A stretch of 64,000 nucleotides of DNA. It comes from Clostridiaceae bacterium. GTDB taxonomy: Bacteria; Bacillota; Clostridia; Lachnospirales; Lachnospiraceae. Where the stretch lies: assembly GCA_902362725.1 (NCBI GenBank), contig CABIXM010000015.1:1-64000 (forward strand), given 5' to 3'. This document shows positions 51,809 to 60,006 of this stretch, in pieces. Made by a program: the position numbers and the translations under genes. Under the pieces are notes generated by a model that was not told the DNA's origin, did no database searches, and saw only the letters and a program-made list of their open reading frames with translations. Position 1 is the stretch's first letter. Each line of letters opens with the position of its first letter.

Positions 51809-52597
51809 TTACTCAAAATCCCGGTTTAGCCGCTCATCAAGCTCTTTATCGCTTCCAATCACCCGGACATATTTTACAATTTCTTCTGCCGTCGGCTCCA
51901 CAGCCTGGTTCAGCAGACGCTCCAGCGACATGCTGCTCTCCACGCATTCCAGATTGACCTGGCCGTCCATGACAAGACCGCCCAGGCCTTTTCTCTGGCC
52001 GATGGCTGTTAAGAAGCCCTTCAGGAATTTCGCCTTGGCTTTCGCCGGGCACTGGAACAGCCGGATAGTCTTTTTAAAGCCGAGAATGCAGGCATCGATC
52101 TGGTCCGCTGTCACACCGTCCAGCACGGACGCGATGGCTTCTTCTGTGTCCAGATCCCGGACCAGATGACGGGTGCAGTTATGGGTCAGCGGATTCTTTC
52201 CATCTTCAATCATCAGCTCCCGGTCGAAATCGGTCTCGATTTCCAGATGCCCCAGTCCCCGCTCCTCCATGTAGCGTCCGATATAGGGATGACACTCGCT
52301 ATCCAGCATAAAATGACACATGAAACCGCACAGATAGGAAATCAGCACATAATTGGGCCGCTTCTGATACTGCTTTCTGGCATTTTCAAAAAAGGACAGC
52401 GCGGTCTGTCCGTGCATTTTCACGCCCAGCTGATTGATACGGTTTTTGCTGTAAGGCTTATAATAGAATAAGAGGTCCGGTCCGTGAAGGCCCAGCAGAT
52501 AGGCCGCCTTGTTTTCTTTTATCATTTCCCGTAATTCTCCGGGCAGCGCCCGATAGACTTTCTTTCCGAATATATAATGTGCGTAGGTTGCAGGCAT
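51809..52597 (-). CDS. Zinc-dependent phospholipase C-like protein (Zn_dep_PLPC domain)
   Basis: A 262-residue protein of the alpha-toxin/PLC-like (Zn_dep_PLPC) family without a signal peptide. Metal-ligand-type residues occur in MPATYAHYIFG (start), LLGLHGPDLLFYYKPY and CGFMCHFMLDSECHPY, the conserved H-G-D and H-x3-D-x2-CH pattern. Family members include secreted phospholipases and intracellular putative hydrolases; lack of a signal peptide points to a cytosolic role. ATG 52597 follows AGGAAGGG. It is followed by the UMF1 gene with 1-base overlap (TAATG). Confidence 0.8.
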   Translation of the reverse strand: MPATYAHYIFGKKVYRALPGELREMIKENKAAYLLGLHGPDLLFYYKPYSKNRINQLGVKMHGQTALSFFENARKQYQKRPNYVLISYLCGFMCHFMLDSECHPYIGRYMEERGLGHLEIETDFDRELMIEDGKNPLTHNCTRHLVRDLDTEEAIASVLDGVTADQIDACILGFKKTIRLFQCPAKAKAKFLKGFLTAIGQRKGLGGLVMDGQVNLECVESSMSLERLLNQAVEPTAEEIVKYVRVIGSDKELDERLNRDFE

Positions 52598-52737
52598 AAG
52601 TACCCTTCCTTTCTTCTGTATCTGTATTTTGTGCCGCATACGGCACTCTTAGCTATTGTCTCACAGAATCTTCTTTCTTACAAGCGTTATCCGGGTAAAA
52701 TTTCTGTTATCTTTTCTCACACTTTTCCCCCGGCGCA

Positions 52738-52744
52738 CATACTA
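52738..52744 (+). promoter_or_regulatory. Sporulation sigma-like -10 (CATACTA) upstream of the high-cysteine gene
   Basis: CATACTATG lies 40 bases upstream of the start at 52784, with TCACA 16 bases earlier. It fits a late sporulation -10 (sigma-K CATANNNTA nearly, or sigma-E/G CATACTA). No good sigma-A pair is present. Inference only. Confidence 0.35.
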
Positions 52745-52783
52745 TGGCAATATAAAATATTTCATTTTCCTGGAGGATTTCTT

Positions 52784-53047
52784 ATGAGTGATTTAACTGC
52801 TACGAACTGCGGGTGTGGTTGTGACAATGGGAACAACAGCTGCTGCAATACTCTGATTTGGCTGCTTCTTCTGACCTCCTGCTGTGGCAACGGCAATGGT
52901 TTTTTGGGCGGCAATGGCTGTGGCAATGGCTGTGGCAATGACAGCAGCTGGCTGTGGCTGATCCTGATTCTGTGCTGCTGCGGCGGCTGTGGAAACGGAC
53001 TTTTTGGTAACAACGGGTGTGGCTGCGGGAATGGATGCGGCTGTTAA
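52784..53047 (+). CDS. High-cysteine, glycine-rich small protein ('chorion class HCB protein 13'-like)
   Basis: An 87-residue protein with about twenty Cys residues and many Gly/Asn: it reads MSDLTATNCGCGCDNGNN, then two hydrophobic segments (CNTLIWLLLLTSCC and SWLWLILILCCCGG) between Gly-Asn-Cys repeats. This is the small Cys-rich family often labelled 'chorion class high-cysteine HCB protein 13' in gut Clostridia. ATG 52784 has TGGAGG upstream. I infer a coat or spore surface role from composition and the sporulation-like -10; disulfide cross-linking is plausible. A terminator follows. Confidence 0.7.
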   Translation: MSDLTATNCGCGCDNGNNSCCNTLIWLLLLTSCCGNGNGFLGGNGCGNGCGNDSSWLWLILILCCCGGCGNGLFGNNGCGCGNGCGC

Positions 53048-53059
53048 TCAGCTTTTCCA

Positions 53060-53094
53060 GCGGGGAGAAACAAAGGTTTCCCCCCGCCCTTTTT
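53060..53094 (+). terminator. Rho-independent terminator of the high-cysteine gene
   Basis: GCGGGGAGAAAC (53060-53071) pairs with GTTTCCCCCCGC (53076-53087) with one A-C mismatch and an AAAG loop, followed by CCTTTTT. It lies 13 bases after the stop. Confidence 0.85.
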
Positions 53095-53191
53095 GTATCT
53101 GCTTTTTCTTATATTTTCGCCTGTTTCCCGCTCGTTTTTCTCAAATTCTTTCAAAAATTTGTGCAATCTGTACGCTTGTTTTTGGAATTCC

Positions 53192-53200
53192 CATATGCTA
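53192..53200 (+). promoter_or_regulatory. Sigma-K-like -10 (CATATGCTA) upstream of the repeat protein gene
   Basis: CATATGCTA at 53192-53200 fits CATANNNTA exactly and lies about 37 bases before the GTG start. No clear -35 AC-box at the usual distance. Inference only. Confidence 0.3.
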
Positions 53201-53236
53201 TGCTCTCTATACAAAAGCGAAAGGAGGATATGCGCG

Positions 53237-53890
53237 GTGCTGGACGAAAAGGATTTGCAAATCCTGCAGTCAATGTTCCATCAAAACGAAGAACGATTCA
53301 AGACAGCTCTTGTTGAGACTGAGACCAATCTCCGTGGTGAATTCAAGACGGCTCTTGCTGAGACTGAGACCAATCTCCGTGGTGAATTCAAGACAGCTCT
53401 TGCTGAGACTGAGACCAATCTCCGTAGTGAATTCAAGACGGCTCTTGCTGAGACTGAGACCAATCTCCGTGGCGAATTCAAGACGGCTCTTGCTGAGACC
53501 GAGACCAATCTCCGTGGTGAATTCAAGACGGCTCTTGCTGAGACCGAGACCAATCTCCGTGGCGAATTCAAGACGGCTCTTGCTGAGACCGAGACCAATC
53601 TCCGTGGCGAATTCAAGACGGCTCTTGCTGAGACCGAGACTAGTCTCCGTGGCGAATTTGGCCGCATGTTAGACGAAAGAATTTCTCAGTCTGAAAATTC
53701 TGTTCTGAGTTACGTTGACTGGACTAGAGAAGAGCTGGAAAAGAAGCTTTCGGTTCTGGATGCCAAAGTAGATCAGTTATGGCAATATGGGAATCTCGTA
53801 AAACTGGAGTATCAGAATTCCGAAACATTTTTGAACATTGCCCTTGATTTGCAAAAAAGAGTTACTACTTTAGAAGCAAAAATTGCCTGA
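53237..53890 (+). CDS. Tandem 15-residue repeat coiled-coil protein
   Basis: A 217-residue protein. Residues 1-19 are a short unique start (LDEKDLQILQSMFHQNEE), residues 20-139 are eight tandem repeats of 15 residues with the consensus EFKTALAETETNLRG (45 bp each, 53294-53653), and the rest is a non-repeat coiled-coil tail with ISQSENSVLSYVD and VTTLEAKIA. The 15-residue period is unusual for a coiled coil and fits a 3.75-residue turn. The GTG start is preferred because AAAGGAGG lies before it. Family unknown; similar short tails occur in uncharacterised Lachnospiraceae proteins. The first repeat has RFKTALV and one has LRS. Confidence 0.7.
   Translation: MLDEKDLQILQSMFHQNEERFKTALVETETNLRGEFKTALAETETNLRGEFKTALAETETNLRSEFKTALAETETNLRGEFKTALAETETNLRGEFKTALAETETNLRGEFKTALAETETNLRGEFKTALAETETSLRGEFGRMLDERISQSENSVLSYVDWTREELEKKLSVLDAKVDQLWQYGNLVKLEYQNSETFLNIALDLQKRVTTLEAKIA
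53294..53653 (+). repeat. Eight in-frame 45-bp tandem repeats
   Basis: Unit: GAATTCAAGACGGCTCTTGC followed by GAGACTGAGACCAATCTCCG and the glycine codon. The eight units start at 53294 and differ mainly at a few third positions (ACT/ACC, GGT/GGC, ACG/ACA). Near identity suggests recent expansion. The number could vary between strains without changing reading frame. Confidence 0.92.
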
Positions 53891-53918
53891 TAGCAGGCTA
53901 TCTATACAAAAGAGAAAG

Positions 53919-53950
53919 GGCAGCCTGGTTGGCTGCCATAATTTTTTTAT
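53919..53950 (+). terminator. Rho-independent terminator of the repeat-protein gene
   Basis: GGCAGCC (53919-53925) pairs with GGCTGCC (53931-53937), followed by ATAATTTTTTT. It lies 29 bases after the stop. Confidence 0.85.
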
Positions 53951-54004
53951 TCATACTTCTCCCCTTTTTCCATATATTTATTACAAAAAACCGGAGGCAC
54001 TCAG

Positions 54005-54409
54005 ATGAAGCCTGGTGATGAGCGCTATCGGATCCTATATGAGCTTCAGCACAAATGCAATGAACTGAATCGGAAAATTGACTCATTGATTCGTATGATG
54101 GAAATGCTGACAACTTATATGAAGTATTCCAGCATAATGACTGAAATGGCGGCTGTGCAGCCGTCTAAATCTGATTCTGATAGTGATTCTGATGACGGGC
54201 AGGTTCATTTTGATGACGCACCGGAAAGGAGTAATCATATGGAACCCAGGGAGTTTCAGAAAATTATGAATATGGCGAAGAATTCGGATCATCCGATGTC
54301 GGAGGGAGAATTTCAGGAGATTTTCAATACGCTTAAACAGGGGAAGTCAGAAGAGGAAGTGGCCCGGATGGAACAGATGGTGAAGCTGGCAAAAAGCTTC
54401 ATGAAATAA
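54005..54409 (+). CDS. Hypothetical acidic/helical protein
   Basis: A 134-residue hydrophilic protein that I do not recognise. It has a predicted coiled-coil N-terminal half (ELQHKCNELNRKIDSLIRMMEM), a very acidic Ser/Asp-rich linker (SKSDSDSDSDDGQVHFDD) and a helical C-terminal half with two alike segments (EFQKIMNMAKNSDHPMSEG and EFQEIFNTLKQGKSEEE). No membrane, signal or enzyme motif is visible. SD CGGAGG precedes ATG 54005. It ends in a terminator (54409-54431). Its strand and setting place it in the repeat-protein islet. Confidence 0.55.
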   Translation: MKPGDERYRILYELQHKCNELNRKIDSLIRMMEMLTTYMKYSSIMTEMAAVQPSKSDSDSDSDDGQVHFDDAPERSNHMEPREFQKIMNMAKNSDHPMSEGEFQEIFNTLKQGKSEEEVARMEQMVKLAKSFMK

Positions 54410-54433
54410 GGGGCTGTAACAGCCCCTACTCTT
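54409..54433. terminator. Bidirectional terminator between convergent genes
   Basis: AGGGGCTG (54409-54416) and CAGCCCCT (54420-54427), loop TAA, then ACTCTTTT on the plus strand and TTATTT on the minus strand. It covers the stops of both the acidic protein and the CLC gene (54426). Confidence 0.7.
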
Positions 54434-55754
54434 TTGCGTTGCGATTGATAAATTTGGTTTTCACCTTGGAATACATAATCTTCTGACTGCGGTACAGCCC
54501 ATAATATCCGGACTGCATATAGCTGATAGCGATTGCGATAAAGTAAAAGGGGGCTCCTTCGAAGCCGAACATCTCCAGACTGATAAGCAGAGAAGAAATG
54601 GGGCTGTTGGTAACGCCGCAAAATACGGCCGCCATACCGCAGGCGCCTGCCAGAGATGGGGAAATATGTAAAATCTGTCCCATCAGACAGCCGAAGGTGG
54701 CTCCCACAAAGAAGGTAGGAACAATCTCGCCGCCTTTAAAGCCGCCGGACAGCGTAATTGCCGTGAACAGGATCTTCAGTAAAAATGCCGCCCAGAATAC
54801 CTGCTGCTCTACCACGGCGCGCTCCACCACTTGCATACCGGTTCCCAGATAATCCGTGGTTCCTAAAGCAAGGGTCAGAAGGATAATCAGAGCGCCGGAC
54901 ACCAGCGGACGCACAAAGGCATTCTGAATCTTTTCCGCGAACAGTTCCTCTGTCTTATGCAGCACCACGCAGAACAGAATACTGACTGCCGCGCAGCACA
55001 GACCCAGAACCATAATCTTGAACCCGTTGACCGGATTCAGTTCCGGCAAAACGCCTAACGCGAAGCGCTCTCCGGTCAGTCCGAAATGACAGGCAACCCC
55101 ATAGGCAATATAGGACGCCACCACGCAGGGCACCAGGGCTGCGTAATGCATGATTCCCACACTGACAACCTCCATGGAGAACACCGTGGCCGCCATGGGC
55201 GTGCCAAACAGGGCGGAAAAGGCTGCGCTCATTCCGGCCATAATCATAACGCGCCGGTCATTTTCATCAATCCGCAGAATTCTGCCCAAAAAGTTTCCGA
55301 TGCTGCCTCCCAGCTGCAGAGCCGCGCCCTCGCGTCCTGCGGAGCCGCCGAACAGATGGGTCAGAATGGTGGAAATGAAGATCAGCGGCGCTGTCTTCAG
55401 TGGAATCTCACGCTCTGCGTGGATCGCGTCCAGCACCATATTGGTGCTGCTCCGCTCCTGCTTCCGCTCCCATTGATACATCCAGACAATCAGGACTCCC
55501 GCGAAGGGCAGTCCGTAGAGAATCCAGGGGTGCTCCATTCGGAAGGCAGTTGCCATAGATACGCCCTTTCCAAAGGCCGTTCCCACCAATCCCAGGGCTA
55601 TTCCAGTCAGAGCCGCGAATACCAGCCACTTAATCAGAACGACTAATCGGTTCCAGATCGTAATCCGGAACCGATTCTCAAGCTGCGGGAGAACACCCTC
55701 CCGCAGCTCTTCTGTGTTTTCAGTTTTTATCTCGTTTTGCTTCTGTTCATCCAT
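54426..55754 (-). CDS. CLC-family anion transporter, resembling the fluoride (CLC-F) subgroup
   Basis: A 442-residue CLC protein with about ten membrane segments. GSAGREGAALQLGG near residue 138 is the GREGP region with the gating Glu. The preceding region is SSTNMVLDAIHAEREIPLKTAPL, which resembles the CLC-F motif (GNN-I-DEIH...IP--MAPL) more than the chloride-type GSGIP. That points to F-/H+ exchange, but I cannot confirm it. It begins inside the leuS stop (1-base overlap) and so lacks its own leader for a fluoride riboswitch. Fluoride or chloride role remains open. Confidence 0.75.
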   Translation of the reverse strand: MDEQKQNEIKTENTEELREGVLPQLENRFRITIWNRLVVLIKWLVFAALTGIALGLVGTAFGKGVSMATAFRMEHPWILYGLPFAGVLIVWMYQWERKQERSSTNMVLDAIHAEREIPLKTAPLIFISTILTHLFGGSAGREGAALQLGGSIGNFLGRILRIDENDRRVMIMAGMSAAFSALFGTPMAATVFSMEVVSVGIMHYAALVPCVVASYIAYGVACHFGLTGERFALGVLPELNPVNGFKIMVLGLCCAAVSILFCVVLHKTEELFAEKIQNAFVRPLVSGALIILLTLALGTTDYLGTGMQVVERAVVEQQVFWAAFLLKILFTAITLSGGFKGGEIVPTFFVGATFGCLMGQILHISPSLAGACGMAAVFCGVTNSPISSLLISLEMFGFEGAPFYFIAIAISYMQSGYYGLYRSQKIMYSKVKTKFINRNAKE

Positions 55755-58171
55755 TAGGGCTTTACCACAATATTAATGATTCTTCCGGGCACATAAATCT
55801 CTTTTACAATTGTACCCTTCAGCCAGTCTGCTACGATTTCTTTTCCTGCCGCAATGGCCTCGTCCTTGGATACGCTGGTGGACAGGGTTACCGTTCCGCG
55901 GGTCTTGCCGTTGACCTGAACCGCGATCTCGATCTCGTCGTCCTTCATGGCTTCCTCATCAGCATCCGGCCAGCCGTGTCCGAAGACGGTCTCGCTGTGA
56001 CCGAGCTGCTCCCAGAGCTCCTCTGCGATATGGGGCGCGAACGGAGCAATCAGCGTAACGGCTGTCTCCAGGGTCTCCTTATCCAGACCATCCTGACGCT
56101 TTGCCAGATCGATCAGCTTATTGTTGTACTCCATGAAGCCGGAAATAACCGTATTCAGGCTGAAGCTGTTCAGACGGGTGGTGATGTCATAAACCATCTT
56201 GTGACGGAGCTTCACACTCTCCGGAGTCTCCTTTGTTTCCTTGTCCTTATTGTCCAGAACCAGGTTCCAGAAACGCTTCAAGAAACGGGATACACCGTCG
56301 ATGCCTCTGTCGTCCCACTCTGCGTCCAGCTCGGGCGGTCCGACGAACATCTCATACATCCGGAGCGCGTCACAGCCATAATCGCGGATCAAATCATCCG
56401 GGGAAACCACATTTCCCTTGGACTTACTCATCTTGATACCGTTCTTACCGGTAATCATACCCTGATTGAACAGCTTGGTAAACGGCTCGTCAAAGTCTAC
56501 CACTCCGATATCATGCAGGAACTTGGTATAGAAACGGGAGTACAGCAGATGAAGTACCGCGTGCTCCACACCGCCGATGTACATATCAACCGGCAGATAC
56601 TTGTCAGCCTTTTCACGGCTTACCAGCTCTTCATCGTTATGGTTGTCCACGTAACGCAGGAAATACCAGGAGGAACCTGCCCACTGGGGCATGGTGTTGG
56701 TCTCTCTCTTTGCAGGCGCGCCGCAGCAGGGACAGGTGGTATTCACCCACTCGTCAATGGCAGCCAGCGGAGACTCTCCGGTGCCGGTGGGCTGATAGCT
56801 GTCAACCTCCGGTAGCTCCAGGGGAAGCTGATCCTCCGGAACCGGAACATTACCGCACTTGGGGCAGTGGATAATCGGGATCGGCTCGCCCCAGTAGCGC
56901 TGACGGGAGAATACCCAGTCACGCAGCTTGTAGTTGACCGTCTTTTTACCTACGCCCATTTTCTCGATGATAAGCGGAGCTTCCTTCTTCAGCACTGCGG
57001 ATTCCATACCATTCCAGTCGCCGGAATTGATCATGGTTCCACTTGCCTCTGTGTAAGCCTCTGTCATATTCTCGATTTCCTTGCCATCCTTTGCGATAAC
57101 CTGGATGATCGGAATATTGAATTTCTTCGCGAATTCAAAGTCACGGTCGTCATGGGCCGGTACACACATGATCGCGCCGGTACCATAATCAGCCAGTACG
57201 TAATCGGAAAGCCAGATGGGAACTTTTGCTCCGTTGATGGGATTGATGGCATAGCTTCCAGTGAATACGCCGGTCTTCTCCTTGTCCTGTACACGGTCCA
57301 CGTTAGAACGCATGGAGGACTTGAATATATAATCCTCTACAGCGGCTCTGGTCTCATCGGTCGCCAGCTTGGAAGCCAGCGCGTGCTCCGGAGCCAGCAC
57401 CATGAAGGTAGCGCCGTGCAGGGTATCCGGACGGGTAGTGTATACAGTAATGGTCTCATCGCTGTTCTCCACCTTGAAATCTACCTCAGCACCGTAAGAC
57501 TTACCAATCCAGTCAGTCTGCATCTTCTTAACCTTCTCCGGCCAGTCCAGCTTATCCAGATCGTCCAGAAGTCTGTCTGCGTATGCGGTAATCTTCAGCA
57601 TCCACTGACGCAGGTTTTTCTTGGTAACCGGGGTGCCGCAACGCTCGCAGCAGCCGTTGACTACTTCCTCATTGGCCAGACCGGTCTTACAGGACGGGCA
57701 CCAGTTGATGGGGAACTCCTTCTCGTATGCCAGACCCTTCTTGAACATCTGTACAAAGATCCACTGGGTCCACTTGTAGAACTTCGGATCCGTCGTATTT
57801 ACTTCCATATCCCAGTCGTAAAGAGCAGCGATATCGTTGATCTGTCTCTTGATATTGGCCACATTCTCTGCAGTAGACTTTGCCGGATGTACGCCCATCT
57901 TGATGGCGTAGTTCTCAGCCGGAAGTCCGAATGCGTCCCATCCCATGGGATGAATGATGTAATGTCCCTGCATCAGCTTGTAACGGCTCCATACATCACT
58001 GATCACATAACCTCTCCAGTGACCTACATGAAGTCCGTTGCCTGACGGATACGGGAACATATCCAGACAATAGTATTTCGGTTTTTTTCCGTCGTTGACG
58101 TTCACCGGATGCTCTTCCCAGTGTTTCCGCCATTTCTCTTCCACCGCGTGGTGGTTAAATGGTACTGCCAT
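55754..58171 (-). CDS. leuS: Leucyl-tRNA synthetase
   Basis: An 805-residue class I synthetase of full length. The HIGH motif is PSGNGLHVGHWRGY near residue 44, the KMSKS motif is GIKMSKSKGNVV near 570, a CP1 editing domain lies between (YTTRPDTLHGATF), and the C-terminal anticodon-binding region ends in IVKEIYVPGRIINIV. It charges tRNA-Leu. A sigma-A promoter lies at 58229-58256; the 98-base leader is too short for a T-box. A CLC gene follows with stop/start overlap. Confidence 0.97.
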   Translation of the reverse strand: MAVPFNHHAVEEKWRKHWEEHPVNVNDGKKPKYYCLDMFPYPSGNGLHVGHWRGYVISDVWSRYKLMQGHYIIHPMGWDAFGLPAENYAIKMGVHPAKSTAENVANIKRQINDIAALYDWDMEVNTTDPKFYKWTQWIFVQMFKKGLAYEKEFPINWCPSCKTGLANEEVVNGCCERCGTPVTKKNLRQWMLKITAYADRLLDDLDKLDWPEKVKKMQTDWIGKSYGAEVDFKVENSDETITVYTTRPDTLHGATFMVLAPEHALASKLATDETRAAVEDYIFKSSMRSNVDRVQDKEKTGVFTGSYAINPINGAKVPIWLSDYVLADYGTGAIMCVPAHDDRDFEFAKKFNIPIIQVIAKDGKEIENMTEAYTEASGTMINSGDWNGMESAVLKKEAPLIIEKMGVGKKTVNYKLRDWVFSRQRYWGEPIPIIHCPKCGNVPVPEDQLPLELPEVDSYQPTGTGESPLAAIDEWVNTTCPCCGAPAKRETNTMPQWAGSSWYFLRYVDNHNDEELVSREKADKYLPVDMYIGGVEHAVLHLLYSRFYTKFLHDIGVVDFDEPFTKLFNQGMITGKNGIKMSKSKGNVVSPDDLIRDYGCDALRMYEMFVGPPELDAEWDDRGIDGVSRFLKRFWNLVLDNKDKETKETPESVKLRHKMVYDITTRLNSFSLNTVISGFMEYNNKLIDLAKRQDGLDKETLETAVTLIAPFAPHIAEELWEQLGHSETVFGHGWPDADEEAMKDDEIEIAVQVNGKTRGTVTLSTSVSKDEAIAAGKEIVADWLKGTIVKEIYVPGRIINIVVKP

Positions 58172-58228
58172 TTTTTTCCACTCCTCTTATCTTAATTGCT
58201 TCGTAAAAATAAATTTCCACTGCATTTT

Positions 58229-58256
58229 ATCATATCACACCAGACCGCTTTGTCAA
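58229..58256 (-). promoter_or_regulatory. Sigma-A promoter of leuS
   Basis: TTGACA (58251-58256) and TATGAT (58229-58234) on the minus strand, spacing 16. It lies 58 bases upstream of the leuS start, in the short gap behind the ABC gene. Confidence 0.6.
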
Positions 58257-58269
58257 GCAAAATCCGAGT

Positions 58270-60006
58270 TTACACAGCCCACTGGCTGTTGTACAGCTCT
58301 GTGTAAAAGCCCCCTGCCGCAAGCAGACTCTCATGGGTACCCTGCTCGATAATCTGTCCGTCCCGCATAACGAGAATCACATCTGCCTCCCGGATGGTAG
58401 ACAGCCGGTGGGCTACGATGAAGCTGGTACGCCCCTCCATCATTTTCGCAAAGGCGTTCTGAATCCGAAGCTCCGTGCGGGTGTCAATGCTGGAGGTGGC
58501 CTCGTCCAGAATCAGCATGGGCGGCAGACACAGCATAACCCGGGCAATACACAGCAGCTGCTTCTGGCCCTGGGAAAGACTTCCGCCGTCCTCCGAAAGC
58601 ACCGTGTCATAGCCCTTCGGCAGACGCCGGATAAAGCTGTGGGCGTGGGAGGCCTTCGCCGCCTCGATAATCTCTTCCTCCGTGGCGTCCGGCTTTCCAT
58701 AGGAAATGTTGTCGCGAACCGTCGCGGATTTCAGCCAGGTCTCCTGCAATACCATACCGTACTGCTGCCGCAGATTTTCCCGGGTCAGCTCCTGAATGGG
58801 CGTTCCGTCCACGGAAATGCAGCCTGCATCCACGTCGTAGAACCGCATCAGCAGATTGATGAGTGTGCTTTTTCCACAGCCGGTGGGACCCACGATGGCG
58901 ATTCTCTGGCCGGGCTTTACATGCAGATTCAGGTTCTTTATCAGTTCTCTGTCCTTCGTATAGGAGAACTCTACATGTTCCAGATCCACACTGCCCTCTG
59001 CCTTCTCGATACAGGGGCCGTCCGCAGGATCCGCGCTCATGGGCTCCTGGTCGATAAAATCAAAGACACGCTCCGCGCAGGCCAGGGCATTCTGAAGCTC
59101 GGTGACTACACCGGAGATCTCATTAAAGGGCTTAGTGTACTGATTGGCATAGCTTAAGAAGCAGGAAAGCTGACCCACGCTCAATCCTCCCCGGATAGCC
59201 GCGAAAGCGCCTGCCACGCCCACACCTGCGTAAACCATGCTGTTGACAAACCGGGTAGCCGGGTTGGTAATGGAAGAATAGAAAATCGCACGCAGGCTGT
59301 GCTTCTGCAGCTGCCGGTTGATCGCATCAAACTGCGCAATGGCTTCTTCTTCATGCCCAAAAGCTTTGACTACCTTCTGATTTCCCACCATCTCATCGAT
59401 GAGTCCGGTGAGCTCGCCCCGGGTCTCGGACTGGAGCTTGAACATGCTGTGGGTCCGCCGGGCGATAAAGCTGGCCACCAGAAGGGACAGCGGCGTAATG
59501 CAGACCACCACCAGCGTAATGCCCACATTGACCGAGAGCATGAACAGCAGAGTTCCCAGAATCGTCATCACGCCTGTAAATAACTGGGTGAATCCCATCA
59601 GCAGGCCGTCGGAAAACTGGTCGATATCCGCAATCAGACGGCTGACGATGTCGCCCTGTGGATGGCTATCGATATAGCTCAGGGGCAGATCCTGCATATG
59701 GTCAAAGGCCTCGGTCCGCACGTCCATCACGACCTTATAAGTGATATGGTTGTTGCAGAGGTTCATGAGCCACTGGAATACAGAGGTGGATCCGATGATG
59801 ACGCCCAGCTTTGTCAGAAGCTTTAACAGGGCCGCAAAGTCTACCGCTCCCTTTCCCATCATATAGTCGATGGCGTCTCCGGTGAGAATCGGCGCATACA
59901 GGGTCAGGGCCACGGTCAGAACCGCCAGCAGGATGGACGCCAGCAGATACAATCGATACCCTTCGATATAGCAAAGGACTCTTTTTAATGTGGATTTACG
60001 CTTCAT
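58270..60006 (-). CDS. ABC exporter half-transporter with canonical catalytic site
   Basis: A 578-residue fused permease-ATPase: six hydrophobic helices (about residues 15-300), then the ATPase domain with GPTGCGKS (Walker A), LSQGQKQLL (noncanonical signature), MLILDEATSSID (Walker B with catalytic Glu) and VAHRLST (H-loop His). It forms a heterodimer with the next-upstream gene. ATG 60006 follows AGGAAAAGG and overlaps that gene's stop by 11 bases. This is the TM288/BmrD-type half. Substrate is unknown; drugs, peptides or lipids are usual. Confidence 0.92.
   Translation of the reverse strand: MKRKSTLKRVLCYIEGYRLYLLASILLAVLTVALTLYAPILTGDAIDYMMGKGAVDFAALLKLLTKLGVIIGSTSVFQWLMNLCNNHITYKVVMDVRTEAFDHMQDLPLSYIDSHPQGDIVSRLIADIDQFSDGLLMGFTQLFTGVMTILGTLLFMLSVNVGITLVVVCITPLSLLVASFIARRTHSMFKLQSETRGELTGLIDEMVGNQKVVKAFGHEEEAIAQFDAINRQLQKHSLRAIFYSSITNPATRFVNSMVYAGVGVAGAFAAIRGGLSVGQLSCFLSYANQYTKPFNEISGVVTELQNALACAERVFDFIDQEPMSADPADGPCIEKAEGSVDLEHVEFSYTKDRELIKNLNLHVKPGQRIAIVGPTGCGKSTLINLLMRFYDVDAGCISVDGTPIQELTRENLRQQYGMVLQETWLKSATVRDNISYGKPDATEEEIIEAAKASHAHSFIRRLPKGYDTVLSEDGGSLSQGQKQLLCIARVMLCLPPMLILDEATSSIDTRTELRIQNAFAKMMEGRTSFIVAHRLSTIREADVILVMRDGQIIEQGTHESLLAAGGFYTELYNSQWAV

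Larger units (their letters stand above)
53206..53919 (+). repeat. 19-bp direct repeat flanking the repeat-protein gene
   Basis: TCTATACAAAAGCGAAAGG at 53206-53224 and TCTATACAAAAGAGAAAGG at 53901-53919 differ at one base (C/A at position 13). The first copy lies in the leader, overlapping the SD; the second is just after the gene, before the terminator. It may mark an old tandem duplication of the gene or its leader. Confidence 0.6.

Noticed and set aside
52631..52646. GTGCCG-CATA-CGGCAC hairpin as terminator
   Set aside because: No T-run on either strand and it lies in the divergent gap upstream of both genes.
53294..53653. Repeat array considered as a CRISPR
   Set aside because: Units are contiguous with no spacers and stay in frame as a protein repeat with third-position changes; no cas genes are nearby.
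53281..53667. Long open frame on the minus strand opposite the 45-bp repeats
   Set aside because: It is a shadow of the repeat; the plus strand has a ribosome site, a non-repeat coding tail and a terminator.
55755..55900. Fluoride riboswitch before the CLC gene
   Set aside because: The bases upstream are the leuS coding end; no leader exists between the genes.
58172..58269. T-box leader before leuS
   Set aside because: Only 98 bases precede leuS and they hold a sigma-A promoter; too short for a T-box and no T-box sequence is visible.
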